NCBI GenBank assembly: GCA_032164295.1
Contig: JAJHTX010000007.1
Coordinates: 1,400,501 to 1,464,500 of the forward strand
Reading direction: 5' to 3'
Origin: Inonotus obliquus
Taxonomy: Eukaryota; Basidiomycota; Agaricomycetes; Hymenochaetales; Hymenochaetaceae
DNA: 64,000 nt
Shown here in pieces: positions 1 to 10,854 of the stretch. Every line of letters begins with the position of its first letter. Positions within the stretch are counted from its first letter, which is position 1. The translations under genes were made by a program, and so were the position numbers. The notes beneath the pieces were generated by a model. The model ran no database searches, was not told the DNA's origin, and saw only the letters and a list, made by a program, of their open reading frames with translations.

Positions 1-420
1 CTTGGCACAAAGGGGTCCTTTTTGTTGGGTTTGTGTATCATTACTACCTTTGCCGCCCGTCACGTCTTTGGATAGTGCCCAAGCCATAAGCAGTTGTTAA
101 AGAGGGTAAGAAAAACATTGGAGATCTTGGAGAACAGGTACTTTAGAGAGCAGTAACCTATCTTCGAGAGATCTGGTGCTGAGAGGTTGGACGTGTTGTA
201 AATGATATCTAGCATCTCTCTGTCAGTGAAAGGGGAGGATCTCTGCTTGAAGAAGTTCATACGAGAGAGTTTGCAGGAGAGAGTGGTATTTTGTATAGGG
301 AGGAAGTAGATGCACTGGAATAGCTCACCTTTCTCCACATCCGTTTTGGTGAAGCTGTCGCCCAGTTGGAGTGAGAGGATGGGAGTAGGGCAAATACTCT
401 TACCTGCCTTTGCCCACATT
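1..420 (-). pseudogene. LINE reverse transcriptase fragment, cut by window edge
   Basis: On the minus strand this stretch encodes the N-terminal part of a non-LTR reverse transcriptase. The run FTDREMLDIIYNTSN followed by SAPDLSKIGY, then LFNNCLWLGHYPK and, after one stop/frame break near base 60, AAKVVMIHKPNKKDPFVP matches the family's pattern of an alpha-helical lead-in, the Ser-Ala-Pro-Gly/Asp block and the K-P-x-K-x-D strand that precedes the RT core. The catalytic YxDD region would lie left of base 1 and is not in the window. The copy is broken and is the 3'-ward part of the minus-strand LINE whose ORF1 lies at 3.9-4.3 kb and 11.4-14.6 kb. Identification as a LINE RT is firm; the clade (Tad1-like would be usual in fungi) is inference. 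Confidence 0.75.
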
Positions 421-1788
421 CAAATGTTATTCTGGTTGAGTTTAGAAATTTTCTCATTGTAAAACTCTCTTTTTGCTATGCAAATAGTCACTTTCAGGCA
501 ATTTGTCTGTACATCCCTTTCTGCAGCAGGGCAGTCACAAAGGTTGTTCAGAGCCTGGCGGCAGTGGTCGTTCTACCACTCTGCCATCTTGGGTTTTACC
601 GGCTTTTCAGGATGAAGCTGCAAGGCTGCATCTCTCATTACCTTTGTGAGTTATTCCACTTGCTAATCTAGGTCCACTGTGTCTTGCACTTGAGTGGTAA
701 GGAGTCTTGTTGCTACTAGTACTACTATTCTGAGCTATTCCTCCCTTTTCGACTTGTTGAGAGGGTGTCTGGTGTCTGGTAGGTCTTGCACCTCTATTGA
801 GAGGGACTATTTGATGAGGGCGTGGTCAGAGAGTCTAATATGATCTAGGGTATAGAAGTCTCTAATTTGGGTAGTATCTAAAGTCATTAGGACCCACACC
901 ATATCAATAAGTCTATTAGAAGCCCTTCTGGAGAGAGTATTTGGGTTGAAGGCCAACTGTAGCACATTCTCCTGGAAGAAGTTGTTCAGTCTTCTTCTTA
1001 ATTAATCATGGATCAGGGTGACTGTGAGTAATGTCTAGTTTGCTCTGGTTCAATTGAAGTCCCCTGCAAAGATTGTCTGTGATGTCTGTTGGAAGAGGAG
1101 GTCAAAGATGAAGAATTCACCTGGGTAGATTTGAAGGTGTTGTGTTTGGCTCCTAAAGTCTGGCACTGTCGTGCTGGGATAGTATTAGCTGTTGAATAAA
1201 CCAAGTACACTCCCACTGAGTCAACCAGTCTATTTGCCTAGGTGGGTGGTCTTCCCAGTTATTTGTTGAAGCTATGGGCAACTTGTTATAGTTGGAGGAT
1301 TGAGGGACTCGAGTTCGAGTAGAGATGTAGAGTGAGTGAGAGACAAGTCTTTATCCAATTCTCTTGAAAGCAAGTGATAGGTCACAGTGGGTGAGAAGCA
1401 ATAAATTGTCCACACTGAGGTAGGCAATAACAAGCTATACAGAATAGATGTCATTGTTTAGAGGGACACATACACTCAAAGTCTCAAGTTTTTAGATATC
1501 GACTTTGAGAGAGGATTTATCACCAATGTCTAATTGGAACAGAGGCAATATAATACCTTTAACTAGTACCAAACTAGGCCTTACTTAAGCAATGCAGTTA
1601 CTCAGTCTTCTCTGAGCTGTAGTTAACTGTATGCAATGAAACCTTGACTTAAAATAGTGTGACAAAAGGTCACAGAGTAATGTGAGCTTGTCTTGTTCTT
1701 AGAGCGTATCTGTGGGTGTCTATCTATATTATGCTCTGGGGGACCACATGCTGGTCCTGATATACTAATTTCAAGACCATTTTATCTA

Positions 1789-2551
1789 CAGTGTGGAGCA
1801 TCATGTGTTGGCACCTCTGTAGTGGCTACAATTTTGAGTTTCAGACCGAGCCAATTTTTTTTCAGTAATGCAAGTAACAAAATATGCGTGAATCCAATGT
1901 TTTTGATGGGCCATCAGAAATTTCAAATTTTTGGGGAAAAAAAATAGTGAAAAACTTGAATAAAAATATAAGGCTATTCTGACTCCTTTCTCTTCATTTT
2001 ACATTGTTTCCATACATTTTTGCTCACCCAGAATGCCTTGAATGCCCTCAGGCAATGCGAAGTCAAAGAAGGCCAAGTCCCAGTAAAAGACACTAAGGGT
2101 CAAGGTCTCTCCTTACAATATCTAAAAAGAGTCCACTTACCCACCACCGATTTGTGTACTTTCTTGATGCCTTCAGTCTTGACATTTCTTGCTACTTTTC
2201 TTAATAACTTGCTTGATATTTTTCTTGGTGCCATGCATAGTGAATAGATAGGATAGTACTCTTTTTGGAATAGATCGATGCAATTGTATTATATAACCAT
2301 CCCATTTTGGTCATATTTGATGGTATTACTAATATTTAAAATGATTTTTTAATCATTTAAATTTTTTTTTCAATTTTTGATGGAAATTTTTTTCAATCTC
2401 GAGATAAAATTCCTAAAAAATGTAAGTTCTATTCCTATGACATCTAGCTACTCATATATACACTTTACAAGCCGATTAAAGGTGTTGTGTAGGAGAAGTT
2501 ACAGTCACAAATTTATGCATTTAAGATGTCGGTTTTAGCTGCTCCACACTG
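1789..2551. mobile_element. 763-bp TA-flanked TIR element (Tc1/mariner-type MITE-like)
   Basis: The element starts with CAGTGTGGAGCA and ends with the exact inverse TGCTCCACACTG, and is flanked on both sides by TA (1,787-1,788 and 2,552-2,553), the target duplication of Tc1/mariner elements. The related repeat at 34.2-35.8 kb (opposite strand, around 35,190) lacks this insert and therefore serves as the empty site. No transposase can be read inside; an 84-aa and a 75-aa ORF look random. It is best seen as a non-autonomous element moved by a transposase in trans. Confidence 0.75.
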
Positions 2552-2619
2552 TAATCTACAGCATAAGCTAAAAATAAATCTGCATCAACCACATTATCAA
2601 TATTTCATGTCTCCTTCCA

Positions 2620-2880
2620 AAGCTGTGCATCAACTGTTCTAAATAGGGTATTATGCATCAATGTATCATTTGATATATGCTGTGCATCAATAAGTTATTT
2701 GATATGCATCAATGGGTTATTTGATGAATGATGTGCATCAATGAATCAATTGATAAGTTCAAAATATGGTTCAGGGTGATGACCTAATCAATAACCTAAC
2801 TGATGATATAATTAATGACCTGATGAATGATATAATCAATGATCTGATGGATGATATAATTGATTACCTAATTTGGTTTT
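2620..2880. repeat. Degenerate GATGCATCAAT-type minisatellite
   Basis: Loose tandem units built on TTATTTGATG and GATGTGCATCAATG repeat many times, then drift to ATGATATAATCAATGA-type units. The same array is present in inverse orientation at about 34,860-35,110 within the inverted LINE copy, so it belongs to the repeated element and predates the split of the two copies. Confidence 0.7.
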
Positions 2881-3530
2881 TGGTATCTAGACTGTAGTCT
2901 TTGGTTTTTCTAGAGTGATGTATCAGATAACTTCTTAGATAAGACCAAATGAATGGTGTATGCTTCTTGAACCTTCATATCTGCTTTCAGAGCATAACCA
3001 TATAAAGAATAGTTTGTTCATCTATCACCACTTGAGTTCCTTTCCTGCAATTCTCTGTTCTAATGCCACCATCACAACTTTGTACATGACTTCACCATCT
3101 TCTCTACCATGCTTCTAATCTTCTCAGACTGGTATTTATGTATTATTGTGCTTTCTCTGACCCAATTCAGTGAGTTACTTTCTCAACACTTTATGATCTT
3201 TATGCTTAATAGCACAAAGAGTATTTGTGGAGACGACTATAATGATCAAAGAGAAGTGAGTTGAGTAGGTACCGGTGCTTGTTACTAGACAAGTTGTGCT
3301 CAAGGCTTGTTAGTAAGCTTGGCACATTCAGTTAGCTTTCAATTTACTAACTTGTGTGTAGAATTACGAGTTACTGAGTCATCCAAAATTCCTTATTTAT
3401 CCTTTCTGATGTCCTGCTATGTTCTTGCTTCCAATAGTGTAAAGTGTGCCAATATTATGAGGATTTATGTCCAGGCAGCATCCTGGTCTAACAGCACCTT
3501 GTATCTATAGAAGTTTCAGATATTGGTGTC

Positions 3531-3868
3531 CTGTAGTTGCATGGTTAGTACATCTGTGCTATGAGATATAGGTTCTACAATCAACCAGTTGGACGGTGGG
3601 ATGAGTCTGGAGACGAAGGTGGCCACTCTCAGGTGGTCTTTTGAAGCACCTAAGGGTAGACACACTGTTTAGCCTGGTAGATTGAATACACCAAAGACTG
3701 GTTCTCCCTCCTTGTTAGTGAGTGAGAAAGCAAGGCCGACCTGGTACCATGGGGGTTCTTAAATTAGTATTAGTACTGGTCTATTATTAATTGGAGTCTC
3801 GTTTAAGCTTGCGATGAGTTGTTCAAGGGTAGCTTTTATCTGAGCTATGTTCCATTGAAAAATCCAAA
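3531..3868. other. Stretch without a recognisable gene, between LINE parts
   Basis: No coding signal beyond short shadow ORFs. By position it should be LINE sequence joining the nuclease end of ORF2 to the zinc-knuckle end of ORF1, too decayed to read. Confidence 0.5.
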
Positions 3869-4290
3869 CTATTGGAGTTCTTCTTTCGATGACTTGTTGT
3901 TGGTTGAGAGTGAGCTGTCAGTGGTGTTATTGGCAGTGAGGTTCTTGTATTTTTTGAGTTTGGGGCATTTAGGGTCAGTGACAGAGTGTCCTCCCAGGCA
4001 GTTGTGACAGAGTCTCGGGTGTAGACTTTGTACAAGCAAAGGCATTCCCGCAGGCACAGACTGTCTGCGTTGCCTGTGGTGCTCCTCTGACCTGTGATTT
4101 TGTTTGCAACCTTTTGCTGTATATCCCAGTGCTTGGCACCTTGTGCATTGTGTGAGAGAAGGTCTGAGATAGCAGTAGGATACTCTAAGTTGCCTGCCGA
4201 ACAGGTACACGAGCAGTTTGTTCATGAGGTGCTCCCAGATATCCCCTTTAGAGTTATCAAAGGTAATAGTGATAGAGCATGAGAGAACAG
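3869..4290 (-). pseudogene. LINE ORF1 C-terminal part with two CCHC zinc knuckles
   Basis: The minus strand encodes CTRCQALGYTAKGC and, about 40 residues later, CHNCLGGHSVTDPKC, two CCHC-like knuckles separated by an Arg/Gln-rich linker and followed by a Lys-rich and Ser/Asn-rich tail. This is the nucleic-acid-binding end of the gag-like ORF1 of fungal LINEs. Upstream residues (CSVLSCSITITFDNSKG-like, with a frame break) continue to the edge of the LTR at 4,323. The N-terminal part of the same ORF1 resumes beyond the LTR element at 11.43 kb. In the first knuckle the His position reads as Tyr/Ala-rich (GYTAKGC), a likely decayed residue. Confidence 0.7.
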
Positions 4291-4322
4291 TGCACTCCCC
4301 TCTCTCCGCTAGGTGCTCTGGC

Positions 4323-4895
4323 TGTTACAAAGAAATTCTATTAGGCAAACTGCAATTACTTAAGACTTCAACAGTCATCATTGCTTGGTCATCTTTTATT
4401 ACTCATTGTTACTGATTCAACTCAGCCTTCATTTATATCACACATTATATGTGCTATTTCTCATTCACTTTGTGTTCTCATGGTTCTATTATTTATTCTA
4501 TATTGCGCCTATATAGTCTCACTCCACTTTGCTCCACCAGACTCCACTCTACTCCACTGAAGCATATGTACCACTTTGCGTCAGAATGGAGGGGTCTCTC
4601 TGACTCTGGTTTGCCCTTTTACTTTTTCTCCCAACTTCCTCTCCCACTTTGCCTCTGGGCCTGTAGTCTATATAAACCTCATGTATGAAAGACCTGGCTC
4701 CCCAGATTGACCTCTTGTACTCTCAGTGCAATACAGCTACTGGTCTCTCAGCTTAAACTCTTAGCCTCTAGGCTAGCTAGACCTCTGAACTCTGATTTAA
4801 CCTTCCAAGACAGGAAGTGTCCTTGTAAACTGAACCTCTGATTATATCATTGGTGGTTGAGTAAGACCAGTGTTGTCTTAATATTAGGTCAAGCT
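4323..4895 (+). repeat. 5' LTR of the 4.3-11.4 kb element
   Basis: Starts TGTTACAAAG and is nearly identical to 10,855-11,425. It contains the TATA-like box TATATAAACC near 4,668-4,677. The right end has diverged from the TAACA end of the other copy. Confidence 0.75.
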
Positions 4896-5295
4896 CTCCA
4901 AGCTGCCAACACTTCTGTGTTTAGGTCCACTATTGATCGAGGCAATGAACAGCGGCAAAAGCTCCTGAGGGGCTGAGTGGGACAAAGAAAGAAAGGCCTA
5001 CTATTTGGCCTATAAAGGAAAGAAATATCAACTGTTCTACAACAAACAAGAAGGAAGGTAGAAAGTATACGACCTGCGACCAAAACCAGAGAAGTCGATA
5101 CCCGAACCACCAAAACAGATAGCTGTATCTTCAAGTACTGGATGATTCTCTGCAGCCGACGTAGACTCAAATGAAGAACCAAGCGACAACACTGAATTAT
5201 CTGAAGAACAGGAAGAAACCCCAAAAGACACTCAGAACAAACCTACTAAGGTATCAACACAGAAGACTGAACCAAGCCGAACCTCAACCTTAAAT
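4896..5295 (+). pseudogene. Possible gag remnant of the LTR shell
   Basis: The plus strand gives a broken charged protein with segments such as WDKERKAYYLAYKGKKYQLF and YDLRPKPEKSIPEPPKQ followed by an acidic Ser/Glu-rich tail. Composition and position just after an LTR suggest a gag leader region, but no domain is recognised and several stops interrupt it. Confidence 0.35.
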
Positions 5296-5670
5296 GTTAA
5301 ATATGCAAGATTATGTCTGGTACCGAAATACTGAGACGAGGGGTGTATGGTTTTAAGTGAGAGAGCTAATACCTTGTCTCGGTATTTTGGTACTGGATGC
5401 GATCTTGCACATTTATCTGGAGCTTACCGCGAGAGAGGGTTTTTAAGGTGTCTTGTTGTCTAATTGATTATTCTGACTACTCTCCTTTTATTCCCTTTCA
5501 ATACCGACAGTTTGTTTCATCCAGTTCATCTCTGTAAAAGTCTCGGCAGACTGGTACCTCAGTACCGGATGGTAGCAATTATCCTTATTGCTGCTTTACA
5601 ATCCCCCAACCATTAGTTATTTTCCCTTTTCAGTTCGTATATTACTCCGTTATTAATTTAGAAGTATAAC
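5296..5670 (+). repeat. LTR (family C) of a gypsy-like element
   Basis: The sequence beginning TTAAATATGCAAG and running through TGTATGGTTTTAAGTGAG is repeated at 37,100-37,200 (TTAAATGTGCGAG...). It ends just upstream of a gag-like ORF, which fits a 5' LTR plus short leader. Boundaries are approximate. Confidence 0.5.
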
Positions 5671-5684
5671 TCCACTCAAGCAAG

Positions 5685-6440
5685 ATGGTAGGACGTCCTC
5701 CTAGATACGGAACCAAAGACACTCCTTTGTTTGATGGTACCAAACCACGAGAACTGCCCTGGTACCTTGAAGATATAGAGTACCTAGCTACCAAATACAA
5801 CCTAGACCCAGCCCAGATGATTTGGTATGCTGGATACTATACATCTCGCACTGTAGCTGAGCTTTGGAAGACCTCTCTAGACATGTCAGATACCAGTACC
5901 GACTGGTCAAAGGCCAAGGCAGCAATCATGTCATTTTACCTGATATTGTCTGAAAGAGTCCGGTATACTCAAAAAGATGTTGCTCAGCTTGTAGAGTTCT
6001 GGAGATGCGAAGGGATCAAAACATGACTCAATCTGGCCCAGTACCAAAACAAATTTTTCATGTGTTAGAGCTACCTGAAGAGTCTTGGTACCCACTCAGC
6101 AGGTGAAGCAGCCTGGTACTACTTCTCAGTATTCGCCAATAGCATTCAGGATCACATCTATTTACATCTTGAGACAAAAGAAGCTGATCCCCAGCCTGGA
6201 ACAATGTATACAGTAGAGCAGATCCATAAGCATGCATTACATTCTTGATACTGACTTTTTTGATGAATCTCCCCGTACTGGATTATGTAATGCTGAGTTG
6301 CAGCCAGTCAAGGAGGAGCTAGACCTTGGTACACTCTGGAAGGTATTGCAGGTCCTTTAGTTACAGGTAGAGGGACTGGAGCAGGAGCAGCAGTTATTAC
6401 CGAAACTATTAGAGCTGCCTTCAGTAAATGTAGTTGTGGC
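5685..6440 (+). pseudogene. Gypsy-type gag fragment
   Basis: An ATG at 5,685 opens 113 residues containing PLFDGTKPRELPWYLEDIEY, an Asp/Glu-rich helix with WYAGYYTSRTVAELWK, and ends at a TGA at 6,024. Reading continues with stops through LAQYQNKFF, SYLKSLGTHSAGEAAWYYF and PGTMYTVEQIHKHA. This is the basidiomycete Ty3/gypsy gag pattern (FDG-x-K followed by a helix with ED-E/D-L and an ELWK turn). The frame is closed by stops and then cut by an insertion at about 6,446. No zinc knuckle is left. Structural role only; non-functional. Confidence 0.6.
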
Positions 6441-6445
6441 CCATT

Positions 6446-7990
6446 GTTAGAAAACGCTCGCCCTAAAGGGACTATACAGTAACCACAGTAGGACGGTCCG
6501 CAGTGTTACGGGTTCGGCGATGCTTTTCTAAGAGTTTCCGGAGCCTACTCGGTTTTCACAAGCAGGGCAGATTCCCAAGTATACTAAGCGTTGCCTCGGA
6601 CGCTCTCGTTTATCTGATCAAGTCGGGCCTTAACCTCGTTGACAGGCTAGTAGGACAAGTACCCGGCTGAGGCTCCGGTAGGTTGCCGTTCGCAAGCTTC
6701 TCTAGTCGGTGGGCGACTAATCAATCGTTCCACGCCGTAGAGTAAGAGAGGTTAAGCAGATTAGGTGGTCTTCAGATTAGAAGCTAGATGCCTAAGAGGA
6801 CTCGATGTACAAGACGATCGAAAGAAAGATGGGGAGCTACGGTCTAAGTCTACAACTATTTATACCTTTTCCTCATGTTGTGGACGGACCACTTCCTACG
6901 CTCCGTAGTTCCTACTCTCGATCTGATTCGTTATTCTAGCTTCCAAACTCGTGCGGTATTCCTATTGTTCTGCTGCGGATTGACTCATCGACTGCGCCCT
7001 GTGCAAGGCGATGACTCGGCGTTGACTCATCCTGACTTGAACTGAATTGAAACCTATGCTCGGGGTCGGCCTTGTGCTGCGCCCTGTGCATAGAGTGAGT
7101 CAGTGAGTGAGTCATTGAATGCGTGTTCGTATGCCATTGGTTTTGCATGGCTGCGCCGTAGTTAAAGTTCGCTTGTCCGCAGTTGCTCGTGCATTTAAGG
7201 AATTCTGTCGGGGTTCCGTTGTATAGCATCTGGGGCTATGAAGGCTGTGATTTGCTTGTCGCCTCGGGACTCTTGTTCGGGGCCGTCAAGTGTGATTCGA
7301 CATCGGATATCATCGTGGGGAAACCAAGGTGGTTTAACGTAGGTGCCTATGGCGATGAGTAGCCGTACACTTCGTCGAGTATCGTTCGAAGGTATTCTCC
7401 AGCCTAGGTATAGGTCTCCTTGTAGTCGAATAGCTTTGCAGTATGCCCATAGTTCCCTGAGTGTGTTTGCAACCCATGCCGCTGTTATCGGTGAGCGGCG
7501 GTTTGTAACATAGTCTGCACTGATCTCCACGAATGTGCTTGGGCACTCGAGTGCTAATATGTCGTGGATTCCTACTATTGTCCAGTGCGTCTTTGGTTGC
7601 ATGCCTATTGCCGTATCCATTGCTATTGTTGACCTCGTGCGATTTCGAACGACCTCCGGGGGATTGTGGTATTCTCGATAAGCTGTTGCTCGTTCGCTGG
7701 ACACATGATATGTCAACATGCCCGTTGCCTCCCGTAGTATTATCTTGTGTAGGTCTTCGATGATCTGTCGCACTCTTCTGCATTTATAGCAAGCCGTTGG
7801 AGGTTGCTGTACTTGCTGCATCGTTTGCGAAGGTTTAGTGTGATCGTCGGGATTAGCGTTGCTAGCCGATGCTTCTTGATCGTCGGCTTCGGATTGTATT
7901 AGATTCGCGTGTTCTCCGCTTCTCGCTGTCGATCCTGATCGTCTCCGGCCAGTGAAATTAACCGGTCCCATCCGGGGTAGTTTCGATCGA
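6446..7990. mobile_element. Unclassified GC-richer insertion in the gag fragment
   Basis: Base composition and word use change sharply at about 6,446 (start TGTTAGAAAACG) and return near 7,990. The TG start and a TATA-like TATTTATACC at 6,850 would suit an LTR, but I cannot find the matching end. The insert carries a single long minus-strand ORF at 7,195-7,971. Low-complexity GAGTGAGTCAGTGAGTGAGT lies at about 7,086-7,120. Confidence 0.45.
7195..7971 (-). CDS. Hypothetical 258-aa protein in an unclassified insert
   Basis: This is an uninterrupted ORF in a region where nearly every other frame is broken. The N-terminal 65 residues are polar and disordered-looking (Gly/Arg, then Asp/Glu/Gln-rich), followed by a lone CYKC pair near residue 62, a helical stretch (VRQIIEDLHKIILREATG) and a mixed alpha/beta-like body rich in Trp and Arg to the C-terminus. 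I do not recognise the family. Placement inside a mobile insert suggests a gag-like or accessory protein of that element. The start at 7,971 is the first ATG; a stop lies at 7,195. No signal peptide or membrane span is seen. It could equally be chance survival of a young insert's partial ORF. Confidence 0.4.
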   Translation of the reverse strand: MGPVNFTGRRRSGSTARSGEHANLIQSEADDQEASASNANPDDHTKPSQTMQQVQQPPTACYKCRRVRQIIEDLHKIILREATGMLTYHVSSERATAYREYHNPPEVVRNRTRSTIAMDTAIGMQPKTHWTIVGIHDILALECPSTFVEISADYVTNRRSPITAAWVANTLRELWAYCKAIRLQGDLYLGWRIPSNDTRRSVRLLIAIGTYVKPPWFPHDDIRCRITLDGPEQESRGDKQITAFIAPDAIQRNPDRIP

Positions 7991-8089
7991 CGTTCCTAAT
8001 CGAATCAAAATTTCAGCACAATCCTTTCACCCATGCACCCCCGGTATCAGTCCCGGTACTAATTCAGCAATGCCAAGAGTCCCAGTTGT

Positions 8090-8300
8090 AAGGAAGGAAA
8101 TTGTAGAGAAGGTAGGAGACCATCAAAGGGTTGTTAGGTTGGAGATTTTGCTTGAGGACACTTGAAGGAGGAAGCATGCAGGAGAGAGTACCAAAGTGCC
8201 AAGAGATTGCAAGTACCAGAGTACTGAAGTGCCAAGAGATTGCAAGTACTGAAGTACCAGAGTGCCAAGAGATCATCAGTACCAGAGTACAGTCACATGA
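8090..8300. repeat. CCAAGAG/TACCAGAGTAC minisatellite
   Basis: Units such as AAGTACCAGAGTACTGAAG and GTGCCAAGAGATTGC alternate several times. Similar TACCAAGAG words recur at 33,490-33,590 and 38,190-38,300 inside LTR family B, so it is likely a piece of that LTR family. Confidence 0.6.
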
Positions 8301-8386
8301 CAAAAGTATTGTCACGTCACATATTTCACTTTGTACCATAGACTTTTGAATAGTATTACTCCACAACAAAATAAAAATTCATCTAA

Positions 8387-8950
8387 TTAGTATTTAGTAG
8401 ATGCTCCCCTGACCTCCACCAACTGTTTAACACGTCTAGGCATGCTATCTATGAGTTTATTAATTACTTTAATGTCAATCTTTTCCCACTCCTCCAAAAG
8501 TGCCCTCTTCAACTTCTTCTCATTTCTAGGCCTAACTGGCCTCTTGTTAATTGCAATTTTTATCAGATACCAAACATGTTCAATAAGGTTCATGTCTGGT
8601 GACTGAGCTGGGTGGAGGAACCTCTCCATTGAGTTGATATCCCTAAACTCTTGTGCCACCTTGCATCTGTGAACTGGTGCCCCATCTTCCATCACCTTTG
8701 CAACCCCCCTCTCCTCATACAGCTCTGCATAAAAGTCCCAGAGGGGTCCTGCCATAACCAAATCAACATAATCCACACTCTTCCTCCTGTCCTTGGGGAT
8801 AAATATGAGTGGGCCCTTCTTGTTATATGCAATACACCCCCAAACCATGATACTTGTCCTTCCTGACTTGAAAGTGGCTGCCAGGCACTTCTCATTGAAT
8901 GCCTCCTCAGTGCGACGCCATACTAGAGGGGCCTTTGAGTGCTTTCCAAG
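8387..8950 (-). pseudogene. Tc1/mariner transposase C-terminal part
   Basis: The minus strand gives, after a lead RTEEAFNEKCLAATFKSGR, the block MVWGCIAYNKKGPL, then MEDGAPVHRCKVA (the second catalytic Asp of the DDE/D triad in the position of QDNAPVH) and HPAQSPDMNLIEHVW (the third acidic residue in NLIE). This is the catalytic half of a Tc1-type transposase that cuts and pastes DNA at TA sites. The N-terminal DNA-binding half and first Asp are missing: the sequence breaks at about 8,950 into a solo-LTR-like copy whose own left end is also missing. The surviving 153-aa ORF is free of stops, so decay of this part is modest. Confidence 0.8.
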
Positions 8951-8954
8951 CTCT

Positions 8955-10624
8955 ACCGCTTCTTACTTCTCTTCAGACCACAGTACTTCTGCCGTCCTAT
9001 CTACACCTGCAGTTCGGACAAAGTACGAGGCTTCTGTAATTCGACAAGGTTAAGATCAATTGAGAACTGGTCCTGCATGCTTTTAGCCAGACTTCTGCGC
9101 CAATACCGAATCACAAATTCTTATGCCCGTCTTCCATCACAGTACTGAACCACCAGACTTTGATACCGATGGTACCAATACCATATCATCCACCCATCCT
9201 GATACCGACGTTTAATAGTCCACGTTTAGTTGATACTACGCTCTCGACGGTCCATACTGAGAGAAAGGTCACAAGCTACAATTGGTCTGCCATACGTTGC
9301 TGCAAAGAGTTGGATTATCATGAGTGTCAAAGCTCCCAGTCCGACGGTCCACCCTTCTGAACCACCATGCATCGATATTGACAATACTAGTGTTAATACT
9401 GATGGTCCACTCCGATACCAAAGTTCGTGACGTGTGCTACGTCAAGGCTGCACTCTCAAAGATCTACGTCGAGAGGAAGGTTGGGAAATGAATCAGGTCT
9501 GTCATATGTTGCTTCGATCTCAGAGAAGACCATCAATTCGACTCGGAAGCAAAGCCAAGCAACACCTAGTCAAGTCAGGCAACACGTACCGATCAATATC
9601 GAGAGGCACGAGCAATCTCATCAATGCTCAGAAATGATCCCAGCGTACTGATTAGCACTGAGCGATAGAGTACTCTAATGCTAAGGTTAGGTTGTACCGA
9701 CATGTCAACATAGGAGCACACCATCTGATCACTCGGTAGATGCCCAGACTGACGCCGCACGGATCATGGTACTGGAACAAAGGTAAATCTGGATGATGCG
9801 CTTCTCTGGAGAAGAAGATGACAGGGCCATCGTCAGGAGCGCCCATGCGGTAGCTTGAAATACATCCTTACTTTAGCGCTAGTCAATATCGGTACCACCA
9901 CCCTACCTCGATATCGCTCGTTGTGAGTTTTCATTGGATTCTTGTCTTGACCCACCCTATTCTTAGCTACCCCCTGTTATAACTTCTTATTCATTTGTCA
10001 TCTTATGTTTCCCCTGATTATATTTTTACATTCATTTCGACTTTATGTTCCCCTTCTTGTACCGGATTGTAGTACGATTTGACTTGTAAAAAGTTCTCAT
10101 TTAGTATCTTGAATGGCTATGGTATTATAGTATTTATAGCTTGCATGTTCTACTATAGCAAACTAGCTAATCTGAGAGGAGCTTCCAGAGTGAAGATCCG
10201 GGTTTTGCTCATCTTGTTCAAGTCCCCGTTCGTTCGTCTCATCTCGTAGTCGCTGGCATCAATACCAGTAGTCATTGGTATCATCTTTGTAGCACTTGCC
10301 CCTCATCTCACAACTAGTCCCATCAAAGACTCATCCTCTATTTGTCTTCTCTACTGCTTCATTCTCTCTACCACAATACCAAACAATGAACGACTCAGTA
10401 TCGATGGATTCGTCTCGGTATTGATTGTCTCCTGATTCTTCGTTTCTTGAGCGATCATCTAGAGCCCTCCTGTACTCGTCAATCCAGCCAAGCCCTACTA
10501 TCTCTCTTGACGACCTGTCTGTGACAGTATGACTTAGTACTGCCACGTACCGGCCCTCCCAATGCACCTAAATTGTACCCCCCTCGTCTGGTACTTCTGA
10601 TACCGGTCAAGTCCTGCACATTCA
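8955..10624 (-). mobile_element. Solo-LTR-like family A, left end truncated
   Basis: This matches the copies at 12,719 and 27,285 along its whole length, but lacks about the first 50 bp (it begins at the TCTACCGCTTCTTAC segment). Its right end CACATTCA at 10,624 is followed by ACGA, which fits the NCGN target form of the intact copies. The strand given is the direction in which the repeat reads TG...TA. Confidence 0.7.
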
Positions 10625-10854
10625 ACGACTACCACTCTATCTCGGTACAGGAGCTTATAGACTTAGGAACCTCTGACTGGATCACTATTATACTCCAGAA
10701 CTACCTATACACTGAAACGGAACCAGCAGATCATATTTGGTTTAATATTACATAAATAAACTTTGTGCAGAAAATTACAGATCTCAACCACATCAAATTT
10801 GAGTGAAGGAAAAGATTAATGGTTGTGGAAAACCATCCCTTGAGAGGAGAGCAA
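10625..10854 (+). other. 3' internal remnant and polypurine tract of the LTR shell
   Basis: AT-rich sequence without a gene. It ends in the purine-rich GAGAGGAGAGCAA directly before the 3' LTR. Confidence 0.5.

Larger units (their letters stand above)
421..3530 (-). mobile_element. Decayed LINE ORF2 endonuclease/linker region
   Basis: Minus-strand reading frames here are short and stop-ridden, but fragments such as NWEDHPPRQIDWLTQW and QLNQSKLDITHSHPD near 1.0-1.26 kb resemble the part of a LINE apurinic-type endonuclease where the protein describes its DNA-nicking core. The order fits a LINE: zinc-knuckle ORF1 upstream (3.9-4.3 kb) and RT downstream (1-420). A second copy of bases about 1,170-3,490 occurs in reverse orientation at 34.2-35.8 kb, which shows that this is repeated DNA. 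The copy is interrupted by the terminal-inverted-repeat element at 1,789-2,551. No functional product is possible. Confidence 0.6.

Noticed and set aside
2620..2880. Regular GATGCATCAAT repeats as a possible CRISPR-like array
   Set aside because: No constant-length spacers, units drift and vary in length, the host is a eukaryote, and the array is shared with the LINE copy at 34.9 kb. It is a minisatellite.
4323..4895. 79-aa ORF repeated at 4,449 and 10,981 as a conserved small gene
   Set aside because: Both lie at the same place in the two copies of an LTR, so the likeness reflects the LTR, not protein selection.
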